This document shows positions 13,852-20,839 of a DNA stretch of 39,543 nt, piece by piece. The notes beneath the pieces are model-generated. The model saw only the letters and a program-made list of their open reading frames with translations. It did no database searches and was not told where the DNA came from. Both the position numbers and the translations under genes were made by a program. Source of the DNA: a virus; IMG/VR virus record IMGVR_UViG_3300021389_000057, positions 1 through 39,543 of that record. One strand, given 5' to 3'. Each line of letters starts with the position of its first letter. The first letter of the stretch is position 1.

Positions 13852-15360
13852 TTAATAATATTCTACAGGACGCTGATACTTAGGCTCATCGTCCCAATCA
13901 TCTGACTCAGCCTTAACCCAACCGCCCTGCCTAAACCTCAATAGCGCCTGAGTGGTGGAATCCACATAGTCATCATGCTCTCCTGACGGAAAAGCAGCAC
14001 ACTCTTCGATAACTTCATGTGCCCACTGGGTGGGTGGGTGCCATATAGATCCACTGGCAAACAAATCGGTCACAGCATTTGCCCTAGCAATTTTATCCTG
14101 CCCGCGAGAAGGTGTGAACTCTGTAACTGGGATACCCATTGCCCTCAGTTCAAATATTAGTGGGGCACCAGATGCTTTCTTCTCCACGATCATTTGATCT
14201 GGCTCATACTCCATGTACTTTTCGTAGGCAGCACGTTTTAGATCTGGGAACTCAAGCTTTTCTTTGTAGGCATCCAGCATAATTAAGTTAGGTTGACTGC
14301 GCCCCGTATCATCAGGATGGTAAAATACCCCCCATGTGGTGCAAGCACTGTAGTCAGACCTCTGTGTCTTGAGAAATGCGGTGTCCCAAGACTGTAATAT
14401 GATCTCACAAGGGGGTGGGTTAGGCCTATCCCACTCTCTCCACCACTCACGCTTGATGAGTGCCCCTTCCTCAGACGTGGGATTTTGCTGATATTGGGCA
14501 TTCCACTTTGTAGGTGGAAGTTCTGCCTTCAAAGCATCCAGTTCATCCATTGACCAGAACTCAGGCCATAGGGGTTTCCCCGAAGGCATTATAGCTGGGA
14601 ACTCAATGACCTCCCATTCGTCCATACCTTTCTTATTTCCTGTAGATTTCATGATCTGCCCAGTCAGGTCTCGCAATGACCACCGCGTCATCACGACAAT
14701 GATGGCACCACCGGGCTGTAATCGCTGTCTTGGGCCAGATGTGTACCATTCATACACACGATCATAGACTTCTGGGTTGAATTGCCCCTGCTGGGCGTCC
14801 TGTTCTGAGTGAGGATCGTCAATAATTAGGAGATCAGCACCTTTACCAGTAACTGCCCCGCCAACACCAATGGCGAAGTAGTCACCGCGCTTGTTTGTGT
14901 TCCACCTTCCTGCCGCTTTGGAGTCAGATGACAGGGTTATACCGCTGAACACGTTTTGGAAGTCCTCAGATTGTATAAGGTTCCGCACCTTCCTACCAAA
15001 TCCAACTGCCAACTCAGCAGTGTGGGCGGTTTGAATGACTTTCTTTTCAGGATATTTTCCTAGAAACCACGCTGGCAGTAAGTAAGAGGCGAACTCTGAC
15101 TTGGTATGGCGGGGTGGCATATTGATAATCAGACGTTTTAACTCACCACTAGCCACACGTTCAAACGCACTCGCCATTTTCTGGTGATGCCGCCCACTAA
15201 TAAAGCTAGGCCACATGAGATTTACAAAGGAAATGAAGTCTTCCTTAGCTTTCTTCTTGTTCTGCACATCCTCAAGAGCTTCAAGATCCTTGAGAAGGGC
15301 AGCTTTCTCATTGGGTGGTAGCTTTGATATCTGAGACAGAACTTGACTTAAATCTCGCAA
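13852..15360 (-). CDS. terL: Terminase large subunit
   Basis: 502 residues from a TTG start with GGGGGAA six bases upstream; the next Met is near residue 49. N-terminal ATPase: INMPPRHTKSE (Walker A region, about residues 80-89) and LLIIDDPHSEQ (Walker B, about 177-187), with IIVVMTRWSLRDL as the coupling motif. C-terminal RNase H-like nuclease: LQSWDTAF (first Asp) and later Asp-bearing segments such as MIVEKKASGAP and EHDDYVDSTTQAL. This is the motor and headful or site-specific nuclease that translocates DNA through the portal. It lies apart from the portal, beyond the plus-strand cassette. Confidence 0.9.
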   Translation of the reverse strand: MRDLSQVLSQISKLPPNEKAALLKDLEALEDVQNKKKAKEDFISFVNLMWPSFISGRHHQKMASAFERVASGELKRLIINMPPRHTKSEFASYLLPAWFLGKYPEKKVIQTAHTAELAVGFGRKVRNLIQSEDFQNVFSGITLSSDSKAAGRWNTNKRGDYFAIGVGGAVTGKGADLLIIDDPHSEQDAQQGQFNPEVYDRVYEWYTSGPRQRLQPGGAIIVVMTRWSLRDLTGQIMKSTGNKKGMDEWEVIEFPAIMPSGKPLWPEFWSMDELDALKAELPPTKWNAQYQQNPTSEEGALIKREWWREWDRPNPPPCEIILQSWDTAFLKTQRSDYSACTTWGVFYHPDDTGRSQPNLIMLDAYKEKLEFPDLKRAAYEKYMEYEPDQMIVEKKASGAPLIFELRAMGIPVTEFTPSRGQDKIARANAVTDLFASGSIWHPPTQWAHEVIEECAAFPSGEHDDYVDSTTQALLRFRQGGWVKAESDDWDDEPKYQRPVEYY

Positions 15361-15375
15361 GCCGTTCCCCCTATA

Positions 15376-15452
15376 TATATCAGGTAAACAGTTATATACC
15401 TTTAACTGTTATATACCTTTAACAGATATATAACTTATCTATACCTGATATA
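15376..15452. repeat. AT-rich array with 17-bp direct repeats (copy A)
   Basis: Two adjacent 17-bp units, GTTATATACCTTTAACT (15391-15407) and GTTATATACCTTTAACA (15408-15424), flanked by an inverted pair TATATCAGGTA (15376-15386) and TACCTGATATA (15442-15452). The same units with the same 17-bp period occur at 26807-26843 upstream of the primase. Iteron- or operator-like. Confidence 0.75.
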
Positions 15453-15653
15453 TAATAGTAGTAAATATATAATATGCCGTTTTATGAAAAAAGTTTAGAA
15501 AAGTTCAAGATATAATTAATTAACCCGTCACAGAATCGCGTTTAAGGGCTAAGGGGAAATAAGTCAATCATAGGGTGGGGTCTGTGTTTCATCAGTGTTT
15601 GAGATTATTTGTGTGTAATACTATGTATGGTCAGAATAATCGGGCGCGCTCGC

Positions 15654-15679
15654 GGGGGGTGGTCGGGGGTGGGTGGGGG
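15654..15679 (+). other. G-quadruplex motif
   Basis: Four G-runs of 6, 5, 3 and 5 with loops of 5, 1 and 1 bases fit the canonical G4 rule. It is conspicuous beside AT-rich DNA in the terS-terL gap. On the minus strand (direction of terS and terL transcription) it reads as C-runs. Confidence 0.7.
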
Positions 15680-15716
15680 TAAAACTCCTTATAATTCTGT
15701 GCGTGTGCGAGCAAAA

Positions 15717-15730
15717 AGTTCGATAGCACT
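15717..15730. repeat. Dispersed palindrome, one mismatch
   Basis: AGTTC-GATA-GCACT, seven bases after the terS stop codon. The single change (A to C in the right half) is the same as at 16433. Confidence 0.65.
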
Positions 15731-15736
15731 TATTTT

Positions 15737-16267
15737 TCACATGCCAAGCCGCTTGAGCCGTGCCTCGATATCCGCCTCGATTTCATCCGCGCTGCGCTCC
15801 GCTTTGTCAGTGGTTTCCACACGATCAATCCATAGCCCGCAGTTCTTGCCAAGCAATTCCAAGGCCCGCACCCTTGCGCCATCCTGCACGTCTTCGTTTA
15901 GTGCAATCTCTTGAAGCTGTTTCAAAACCAGATCTGTTCGAGAGAGGCCCAACACGCGCTGCTCTGCTTCTTTCTCCACAGCCATCTGTTCCAGCCTAGT
16001 TGAAACCTTGGGGTTCTCTGCTGCGAGCCTGTAGGCTTCCCTATGCACTGTAGCATCTGCCATGTTCTCCGCATCATACGCAGCCCTGTAAGCCTCAGAG
16101 AAACTGCTACCGCTCATGACCGCCATGCAGAAAGCTTCCTGCTTGTCTGTCAGTTGACTTGCTCCAGCGTTAGGGGATCGCTTGCGGGTTTTCTTTGGTT
16201 CACTGGCAGCTACAACCGTGAGCTTTGGCTTGCCTTTTGACGTGCTGCTTGTTGGTGTTTTTTTCAT
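15737..16267 (-). CDS. terS: Terminase small subunit
   Basis: 176 residues. A basic, disordered N-terminus (1-35) is followed by LTDKQEAFCMAVMSGSSFSE and AYRAAYDAENM, the helix-turn-helix type start of the Terminase_2 family. Helices NPKVSTRLEQMAVEKEAEQR and LVLKQLQEIALNED form the oligomerisation core, and an acidic or mixed C-terminal tail (ADEIEADIEARLKRLGM) would contact TerL. It recognises the packaging site and starts DNA cutting. It is encoded 376 bp upstream of terL on the same strand, an unusually large gap that may contain the recognition site. Confidence 0.85.
   Translation of the reverse strand: MKKTPTSSTSKGKPKLTVVAASEPKKTRKRSPNAGASQLTDKQEAFCMAVMSGSSFSEAYRAAYDAENMADATVHREAYRLAAENPKVSTRLEQMAVEKEAEQRVLGLSRTDLVLKQLQEIALNEDVQDGARVRALELLGKNCGLWIDRVETTDKAERSADEIEADIEARLKRLGM
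16236..16252. repeat. 17-nt direct repeat, copy 1
   Basis: TTTGACGTGCTGCTTGT, inside the first codons of terS. An exact second copy is at 16394-16410, 158 bp away. Possibly duplicated terminase-site sequence or a remnant of a local duplication. Confidence 0.6.
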
Positions 16268-16393
16268 CTCATGCCCTTTTTTCTCAATGTTTTCAGTGGG
16301 TGGTATTATTACACCCCACTAGCAGCTTGCACTCCTGCCCCAGCAAATCACCCCGCGAATCAGTAAAACGAATCACCTGCGAATCACCCCTGA

Positions 16394-16410
16394 TTTGACG
16401 TGCTGCTTGT
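16394..16410. repeat. 17-nt direct repeat, copy 2
   Basis: Exact copy of 16236-16252, here in non-coding DNA upstream of terS. Confidence 0.6.
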
Positions 16411-16432
16411 CCATCCAGATCCCCGCTGCAAA

Positions 16433-16446
16433 AGTTCTATTGCACT
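16433..16446. repeat. Dispersed palindrome, one mismatch
   Basis: AGTTC-TATT-GCACT in the terS/early-operon divergent gap, followed four bases later by TATATC, a weak -10-like hexamer for the plus strand. It is the copy best placed to act as a promoter operator. Confidence 0.65.
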
Positions 16447-16942
16447 TTTTATATCAGCCAAACCCCTACTTTTAAAGGCTTTTAGTGCTAAGGTAACTTT
16501 AATCAACATTAGGGGTAGACAAGGGAGTCATTAGCTGTCATAAGGGTGCTGCGGATTCGTTGAGATCCAGCGGCGTCAGGAAGGAGCGCCACCGCCAACA
16601 ACCCCGTTTCGCCAGTTTCTCTCTGGAAGTGACATAAACCAAAAGAGACGCCGTAAGGCCAAAAGGTCAGACCCAACGATAATAATTACATGTCTGACTG
16701 AGTAGGGAACCAGAGGTTGTGCCGCAGTAACGGCAAGTCAGTGATCGTTAGTTGATCCCCGTAAAACGGGATCTGGTATCGGACGTTTTCTCTCGCTGGG
16801 CAGTGATGCCTTCCACAAGCATCATCCCCCAGCAATGTCAGTGAGGAACGGTAGAGAGCGCGAAAGCTGGCTGTTTGTGAAATTTTTGTAGGGGCCGCAA
16901 TGGTGCTGCCCCTGTGATGATTTCATGAGAGGAGAAACCAAC

Positions 16943-17134
16943 ATGAACACACCCAGAGATCTCGCAATGGAAATCATCCATGACCGCCATTGGGTCAGTG
17001 AAAAAGACATGCTCCAAGCTTGCTTGGCATACATGTCATGGGATGACGTTGTTGACATGCTCAAGACAAACGAAATGATTGAGCCTTTCACTGCCAGCTA
17101 TCTGGCAAAGCACCAAATTTATGAAACCTCTTGA
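16943..17134 (+). CDS. Hypothetical early protein, 63 aa
   Basis: 63 residues from the ATG at 16943, which has GAGAGGAG upstream; an in-frame ATG at 16925 lies before this ribosome-binding site and is unlikely. The sequence MNTPRDLAMEIIHDRHWVSE is followed by amphipathic helices (MLQACLAYMSWDDVVDMLKT). Acidic, no membrane segment, no known motif. First gene of the early plus-strand operon; small proteins at this place commonly act on host machinery, which is only inference. Unrecognised. Confidence 0.55.
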   Translation: MNTPRDLAMEIIHDRHWVSEKDMLQACLAYMSWDDVVDMLKTNEMIEPFTASYLAKHQIYETS

Positions 17135-17148
17135 AAGGAGAAACCACC

Positions 17149-17541
17149 ATGGCTTCAATTAAATCTGCAATCCAAAACATTAACGCGTCAGGCATCTCTA
17201 TAGAGATCGTCATGGACAACGGCATCAAAGGTGATCACGTATTGACCATCAAATCAAATCAAGAAAATCGTTATGCTTGGACATATACGATGACTGACCC
17301 GCAGGGCAATCACTGGCGTCTGCGCTCAGATTATTTCCTGCATGATGGTTTGAATGAGTTCGATCAGGAAGACATATTCCATGTCAGCGCCATGGCCCAA
17401 ACAGTGATGGCAACTGGTCATCAATGGGATAAGGGCGGCTCACTAATCCAAGACGGTTTCGCCATAAGACGCGAGATGATGCAAGGATCAAAAGCTGCAA
17501 ACAATGCGGCTGGAGAAATCATAGACCAGCGCAGTGCGTAA
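17149..17541 (+). CDS. Hypothetical protein, 130 aa
   Basis: 130 residues from the ATG at 17149 (AAAGGAG upstream; the 17131 TTG is before the ribosome-binding site). It is a mixed alpha/beta protein with aromatic clusters (NRYAWTYTMTDPQGNHWRLR) and ends with a polar helix. No catalytic motif. The ribosome-binding region AAAGGAGAAACC is nearly identical to that of the preceding gene (GAGGAGAAACC), suggesting duplicated leaders. Followed by a GC-rich hairpin (17555-17578). Function unknown. Confidence 0.55.
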   Translation: MASIKSAIQNINASGISIEIVMDNGIKGDHVLTIKSNQENRYAWTYTMTDPQGNHWRLRSDYFLHDGLNEFDQEDIFHVSAMAQTVMATGHQWDKGGSLIQDGFAIRREMMQGSKAANNAAGEIIDQRSA

Positions 17542-17554
17542 GGTTTTACACTAC

Positions 17555-17578
17555 ATGCCCCGTCATCATGCGGGGCAT
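17555..17578 (+). other. Strong hairpin without T-run
   Basis: Perfect 8-bp stem ATGCCCCG/CGGGGCAT with an 8-base loop between two early genes. No T-run follows on either strand, so it is more likely an mRNA processing, stability or attenuation element than an intrinsic terminator. Confidence 0.6.
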
Positions 17579-17626
17579 TGAGGGTAAAATCGCCCAGAAA
17601 ATTGTCAGCCTAGAAGGAAGATACAG

Positions 17627-18292
17627 ATGGCAAAATCAACATTTCAAATCCAAGACGCAACCGTGAACCTGATCGGCAAAGCGGAGCAACAGATCGGTTC
17701 TCTGAAGGCCGATAACAAGGCAAACAACGAGGTTGCCAACGGTCACAAGATCGGGGCCTATTGCGAGCTTATCGCTGCGCTTGCCCCTGTCAAGTTGGTC
17801 AAGGGCAACCTGCCCCGCGCTGCGTCCAAACAAGTGCGGGAAGCCCTCGCTGTTGCTGGTCTGAAAGAGGCCACCATCAAGCGTTACATGGAGAACTCAG
17901 TTGGTGCGATACGGCACTTTGAGATCGGCGGCATGGCTAACGCCACTGCCACCATGGTTGGTGAGTTCTTTGAGACCCACAATATCGACAGCGAGAACAA
18001 GCTGGCGAAGCTGGTCAAAGGTGAGGGCGGCAAGTCCAAAGCCCAGCGGCTGGCTGAGCAGGTTGTCGGCAAGTGGTCCACAAAGAAGGATGACAAGGGC
18101 AACGCGGTTCAGGGTGACGTGTTCAAGGATGGCCTTGATGATGCTGAGCTTGAGCAGTTCGAGGATATCATGCGAGAGCTTTTGGCTGCGCGTACTGCCT
18201 ACCGTAATGCTGAGGCAGCGAAAGCTGCTGAGGCTGCTGCGTCTGAAGAAAATAAGGATGTCAATGATGTCATTGCACAGTTCGCCGCCTAA
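17627..18292 (+). CDS. Hypothetical alanine/lysine-rich early protein, 221 aa
   Basis: 221 residues, mostly helical. A central basic segment with NLPRAASKQVREALAVAGLK and EATIKRYMENS (about residues 62-90) could be a DNA-binding helix pair. After an acidic region (DDAELEQFEDIMRELLAART) the C-terminus is Ala-rich (AEAAKAAEAAASEEN). SD GAAGGA precedes the ATG. G+C is clearly higher here than in later genes (34 of 60 bases in 17821-17880). Family not recognised; a DNA-binding or host-takeover protein is possible. Its end overlaps a 48-aa ORF in another frame. Confidence 0.6.
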   Translation: MAKSTFQIQDATVNLIGKAEQQIGSLKADNKANNEVANGHKIGAYCELIAALAPVKLVKGNLPRAASKQVREALAVAGLKEATIKRYMENSVGAIRHFEIGGMANATATMVGEFFETHNIDSENKLAKLVKGEGGKSKAQRLAEQVVGKWSTKKDDKGNAVQGDVFKDGLDDAELEQFEDIMRELLAARTAYRNAEAAKAAEAAASEENKDVNDVIAQFAA

Positions 18293-18404
18293 AGGTGCGG
18301 CTGAGGACGATGCTGAGGTAAGCCGCATACTTTCAGATGAGAGTGTGCGGCCTATGTCTGATCGTCTCAAGGCTTTAGTTGAAAAGCTAAAGAAGTTCGA
18401 TTGA
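18258..18404 (+). CDS. Small overlapping protein, 48 aa
   Basis: 48 residues with ATG at 18258 (in-frame alternatives 18264 and 18267), overlapping the last 35 bases of the 221-aa gene in another frame. Sequence after the overlap: DDAEVSRILSDESVRPMSDR, then LKALVEKLKKFD, a charged amphipathic helix that looks coding. The upstream AAGAAAATAAGG provides only a weak ribosome-binding site, consistent with translational coupling. Its stop codon lies inside the dispersed palindrome at 18394. Below usual gene-caller length limits. Confidence 0.5.
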   Translation: MSMMSLHSSPPKGAAEDDAEVSRILSDESVRPMSDRLKALVEKLKKFD

Positions 18405-18407
18405 ACT
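18394..18407. repeat. Dispersed 14-bp palindrome, perfect copy
   Basis: AGTTC-GATT-GAACT; contains the stop codon TGA of the 48-aa ORF and is followed by a hairpin at 18412-18435. Confidence 0.85.
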
Positions 18408-18411
18408 TTTA

Positions 18412-18435
18412 TTGCGCCCCTGCAAAGCGGCGCAA
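18412..18435 (+). other. Hairpin after palindrome
   Basis: 7-bp perfect stem TTGCGCC/GGCGCAA with a 10-base loop. Lies five bases after the palindrome and upstream of the next ribosome-binding site. No T-run follows. Confidence 0.6.
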
Positions 18436-18460
18436 CGATGGTTCAACAGAGGAGTGAGAA

Positions 18461-18976
18461 ATGCCTAAGTTTTTAGTTTTCAAAGCGCACCTGACAAAGG
18501 TGGATCGTGACATCGTAAACGGTGAGACCGTCAGACACGGCGGCTGGGGAGCAACCCCAAAGCTTGCAGCCTATTCGGCTGTTTCGCATTCTATCGGAGG
18601 CTTGTCTGACGCGGATTGCATTGAGAGAGAAGTGAATGTTTTGGCAGCAACAATTCACCGCGTTTATGTCCACGGCATCACGGCCATGGCTGACAGTGTT
18701 GAACAGATGTTTGAGTATGACAACGCGCCATGGGGATGCGAGGCTGTTCAGCCAAGCTATCATGCCAAGGGTTTGCGTAGCCTGTCTGTCGGGGATCTGG
18801 TCATGGAAATCCCAGCGGGTGATGGCGAAGGGTTCTCGCACCCCAATGCTGAAACGACTTTGTACCTGTGTGCGAATGCAGGTTGGGCGAAGTTGTCTGA
18901 TCGTGCGCGTCATGCATTTATTGCAGATATCCCAACGCTGGAAAGAAAAGTAAACGCACTAGAGGAGGCTGCGTAA
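18461..18976 (+). CDS. Hypothetical protein, 171 aa
   Basis: 171 residues, begins MPKFLVFKAHLTKVDRDIVN; mixed alpha/beta with a SLSVGDLVMEIPAGDGEGFS segment (about residues 106-125), suggesting a small beta-barrel or regulator-like fold, and a C-terminal helix (LERKVNALEEAA). The SLSVGD(V/L) pattern appears in many uncharacterised phage and plasmid proteins. GAGGAG lies upstream of the ATG. The stop overlaps the next start (TAATG). Function unknown. Confidence 0.55.
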   Translation: MPKFLVFKAHLTKVDRDIVNGETVRHGGWGATPKLAAYSAVSHSIGGLSDADCIEREVNVLAATIHRVYVHGITAMADSVEQMFEYDNAPWGCEAVQPSYHAKGLRSLSVGDLVMEIPAGDGEGFSHPNAETTLYLCANAGWAKLSDRARHAFIADIPTLERKVNALEEAA

Positions 18977-19251
18977 TGAAAGAATATACCTATCACATTG
19001 ACGCTGGGCACGGTTACTTGGAAGTGCCCTTGGCTGATGCCTTACGGCTTGGCCTGACGCTAAAAGACTTCGCGCATTACAGCTTTGCGCGGGTCACTGA
19101 ATTGTTTGTGCCAACCCTCTACCTTGAAGAGGACTGCCACATGTCAATGTTCTTGGGCGCTATGCAGTCCAAGGGTGAGCAATTCAAATTGATTGAAATT
19201 GTCCATGACGGGGATGCGCCCTGTCGGGAATATGGTCGGATAAAGGAGTGA
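18976..19251 (+). CDS. Hypothetical protein, 91 aa
   Basis: 91 residues: MKEYTYHIDAGHGYLEVPLA, then DALRLGLTLKDFAHYSF, and EEDCHMSMFLGAMQSKGEQF near the middle. The HGYLEVP opening is, as I recall, found in small conserved plasmid and phage proteins. Acidic, soluble, no catalytic motif. Translationally coupled to the 171-aa gene (one-base overlap) and followed closely by the 65-aa gene. Part of a chain of five short genes leading into the MoxR ATPase. Confidence 0.55.
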   Translation: MKEYTYHIDAGHGYLEVPLADALRLGLTLKDFAHYSFARVTELFVPTLYLEEDCHMSMFLGAMQSKGEQFKLIEIVHDGDAPCREYGRIKE

Positions 19252-19253
19252 TC

Positions 19254-19451
19254 ATGTCACTAATAACATACGAAGCCGTTGACGCGGCTATGCAGAATGC
19301 CATTGCCATGGCTGAAAATCAAAACCCTGATGGGTCAATCAACTGGAACTTTATAGACGCTGATGCGTTCTTGAATATCCAGCCTAAACACTTGGATGTT
19401 GATAAGTTTTATTGCTTGTTTGAGCAGATTGCAGAGGAGAAATATTCATGA
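19254..19451 (+). CDS. Hypothetical protein, 65 aa
   Basis: 65 residues from the ATG at 19254, preceded by AAAGGAG; a GTG at 19248 is part of the ribosome-binding region. The protein is acidic and helical (AVDAAMQNAIAMAENQ, DADAFLNIQPKHLDVDKFYC). The last bases overlap the start of the 38-aa membrane peptide (ATGA). No family recognised. Confidence 0.5.
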   Translation: MSLITYEAVDAAMQNAIAMAENQNPDGSINWNFIDADAFLNIQPKHLDVDKFYCLFEQIAEEKYS

Positions 19452-19564
19452 ACACTCGCATTTCACGGCGTGAGAAACGCCTAATATTCATAGAGGCCTT
19501 CGTCTCTGGGATGACGTTCACCGCTGCTATGGTTCTGATGGTCATCGTGATGATGGCGATTTGA
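19448..19564 (+). CDS. 38-residue single-pass membrane peptide
   Basis: A 38-codon ORF with ATG at 19448 overlapping the previous stop (ATGA), and stop TGA at 19562-19564 overlapping the next ATG (TGATG). The product begins MNTRISRREKRLIF with a basic N-terminus, followed by a hydrophobic segment FVSGMTFTAAMVLMVIVMMA. GAGGAG lies about seven bases upstream. Start/stop overlaps on both sides and the classic positive-inside membrane pattern argue that it is real although very short. Possible holin-like or membrane-anchoring peptide. It is too short for standard ORF lists. Confidence 0.6.
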   Translation: MNTRISRREKRLIFIEAFVSGMTFTAAMVLMVIVMMAI

Positions 19565-19752
19565 TGTACTGGGCAGTTTGGGAAGAGTGGGGCACCAACT
19601 ATCGCAGATATGCGGAAGCTGAAACCCGCGAGGGGATTGATCAAAAGATCCTGACTAGGAGTGTGTATCCAGCAAAGAAACACACTATTCAAATTTTTGT
19701 AAAGTCTGAGGAGACAACCAATGAAACTATCACAAGCACAAACCATCGTTGA
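19564..19752 (+). CDS. Small hydrophilic protein, 62 aa
   Basis: 62 residues from the ATG at 19564. It starts MYWAVWEEWGTNYRRYAEAE, then a basic strand-like segment KKHTIQIFVKSEETTNETIT. The gene overlaps the upstream membrane peptide by one base and the MoxR gene by 32 bases, so it is coupled to both. Not recognised. Confidence 0.5.
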   Translation: MYWAVWEEWGTNYRRYAEAETREGIDQKILTRSVYPAKKHTIQIFVKSEETTNETITSTNHR

Positions 19753-20758
19753 GAGTTCAATCAACTTCAACATGGATCTGTCCGATGGGCGTGATGCTCA
19801 GTACATCGTACCAATGTTGATCGGCGGCGCTGGCCTTGGCAAGACAACCATGGTCAAAGAAGCAACTGCCAGTGTATCAGAAAAGCGCGGGGTTCCAATG
19901 GAATGCCGCATTGTTTCGCTGGCGCAGTATGACCCGACAGAAATTGCGGGTTGGACAATCCCTTCAGAGGATCGCAGCCACATGGTGCGGATGCGTCCAG
20001 ACTGGATGCCAACAGATGGCTACGGCGTCATCTTTTTGGATGAGCTACCGCAAGCAATTGTGGCGTGTCAGAACATTGCAGCGCAGATCACAAACGAGCG
20101 CCGTGTGGGGCCGCATCACTTGCCTGATGGCTGGGTTGTGGTTGCCGCTGGTAACCGCATGTCAGATCGCGCTGGTACAAATCAGATGCCTTCCCACTTG
20201 AAGGATCGCATGATGTTCTTGGAGATCGAAGCGGATCTTGATGATACGCTGGCATACTTCAACTCTGTGGGTGTTGATTTTCGCGTCAACTCTTTCCTGC
20301 GCTTTCGCCCTGAGTACCTGCACAAGTTCGACAGGGATGCCAATGCTTGCCCGTCACCGCGTTCATGGGAGCGTGTTGGTTCGATCCTGTCATGGGGTCT
20401 TGATCCTGTGTGCCAGCTTGAGGCTATCGCTGGGCAGGTTGGTCGCGCAGCCGCTGCCGATTTCAATGGGTTCTTAAAAATCCATGAGACGTGCCCCGAC
20501 ATTGACGCATTGATCTCAGATCCCATGGGATCCGATATCGCGGAAGATCCAGCCGTTGCCTACGCGATCACGGCAAACCTTGCGTTCCGCATGACAGACA
20601 AGAACGCGCATAACATCATCAAGTATTTGATGCGCTTGCCACAGAAAGAGTTCGCTGTGTTCTGTGTCAAGGATGCGCTGAGCCGCAACAAAGATCTCAA
20701 GAAGGTCAAAGCTGTGCGCGATTGGATCATGACAGAAGGTCGTCACATGATCCTGTAA
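19721..20758 (+). CDS. MoxR-family AAA+ ATPase
   Basis: 345 residues. Walker A GGAGLGKTT (residues 35-43), Walker B VIFLDEL (Asp107-Glu108), sensor 1 VAAGNR, and an arginine-finger region PSHLKDRM, followed by a helical lid. A YDPTEIAGW stretch between Walker A and B fits the MoxR group (AAA_5). MoxR ATPases act as chaperones that remodel proteins together with VWA-domain partners, and the partner gene lies just downstream (21038-22168). GGAGA precedes the ATG. Followed by the dispersed palindrome and a hairpin. Confidence 0.8.
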   Translation: MKLSQAQTIVESSINFNMDLSDGRDAQYIVPMLIGGAGLGKTTMVKEATASVSEKRGVPMECRIVSLAQYDPTEIAGWTIPSEDRSHMVRMRPDWMPTDGYGVIFLDELPQAIVACQNIAAQITNERRVGPHHLPDGWVVVAAGNRMSDRAGTNQMPSHLKDRMMFLEIEADLDDTLAYFNSVGVDFRVNSFLRFRPEYLHKFDRDANACPSPRSWERVGSILSWGLDPVCQLEAIAGQVGRAAAADFNGFLKIHETCPDIDALISDPMGSDIAEDPAVAYAITANLAFRMTDKNAHNIIKYLMRLPQKEFAVFCVKDALSRNKDLKKVKAVRDWIMTEGRHMIL

Positions 20759-20759
20759 A

Positions 20760-20773
20760 AGTTCAATAGAACT
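20760..20773. repeat. Dispersed 14-bp palindrome, perfect copy
   Basis: AGTTC-AATA-GAACT directly after the MoxR stop codon, flanked by A and T runs that extend the symmetry. Confidence 0.85.
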
Positions 20774-20778
20774 TTTTT

Positions 20779-20798
20779 GGGTAGGCCTAGACCTACCC
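20779..20798 (+). other. Hairpin after palindrome
   Basis: 7-bp stem GGGTAGG/CCTACCC with a 6-base loop, five bases after the palindrome. No T-run follows; the six T lie before it. Confidence 0.55.
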
Positions 20799-20839
20799 AC
20801 AACCAATTTTTGTAACCTTGAACTTCTTTGGAGAAACCT

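Larger units (their letters stand above)
15361..15736. other. Non-coding gap between terL and terS
   Basis: 376 bp with no coding ORF of its own. From the terL side it holds an AT-rich array of 17-bp repeats (15376-15452), an ordinary stretch, a G-quadruplex motif (15654-15679) and a one-mismatch copy of the dispersed palindrome (15717-15730). Candidate functions are pac or cos site, origin, or promoter of terL. None can be confirmed from sequence. Confidence 0.6.
16268..16942. other. Structured non-coding region before the early operon
   Basis: 675 bp between divergent terS and the first plus-strand gene, without a convincing ORF. It contains short AATCA(CC) direct repeats (16346-16389), the second 17-nt repeat, a one-mismatch palindrome (16433), and from about 16540 a G+C-richer stretch with many stems. 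Clearest is a two-part hairpin at about 16796-16834 (GCTGGG/CCCAGC enclosing TGATGC/GCATCA). Others are GATCC(C)CGT/ACGGGATC near 16755-16775, TGCCG/CGGCA near 16720-16736 and GGGGC/GCCCC near 16893-16914. It may be a long 5' leader, a structured ncRNA, or an origin. Confidence 0.5.

Noticed and set aside
15609-15914. 101-codon plus-strand ORF across the terS 3' end
   Set aside because: Antisense shadow of terS with a start in the non-coding gap and no ribosome-binding site.
18412-18435. Calling the hairpins at 17555, 18412 and 20779 intrinsic terminators
   Set aside because: No T-run follows their stems on the transcribed strand, so they are listed only as hairpins.
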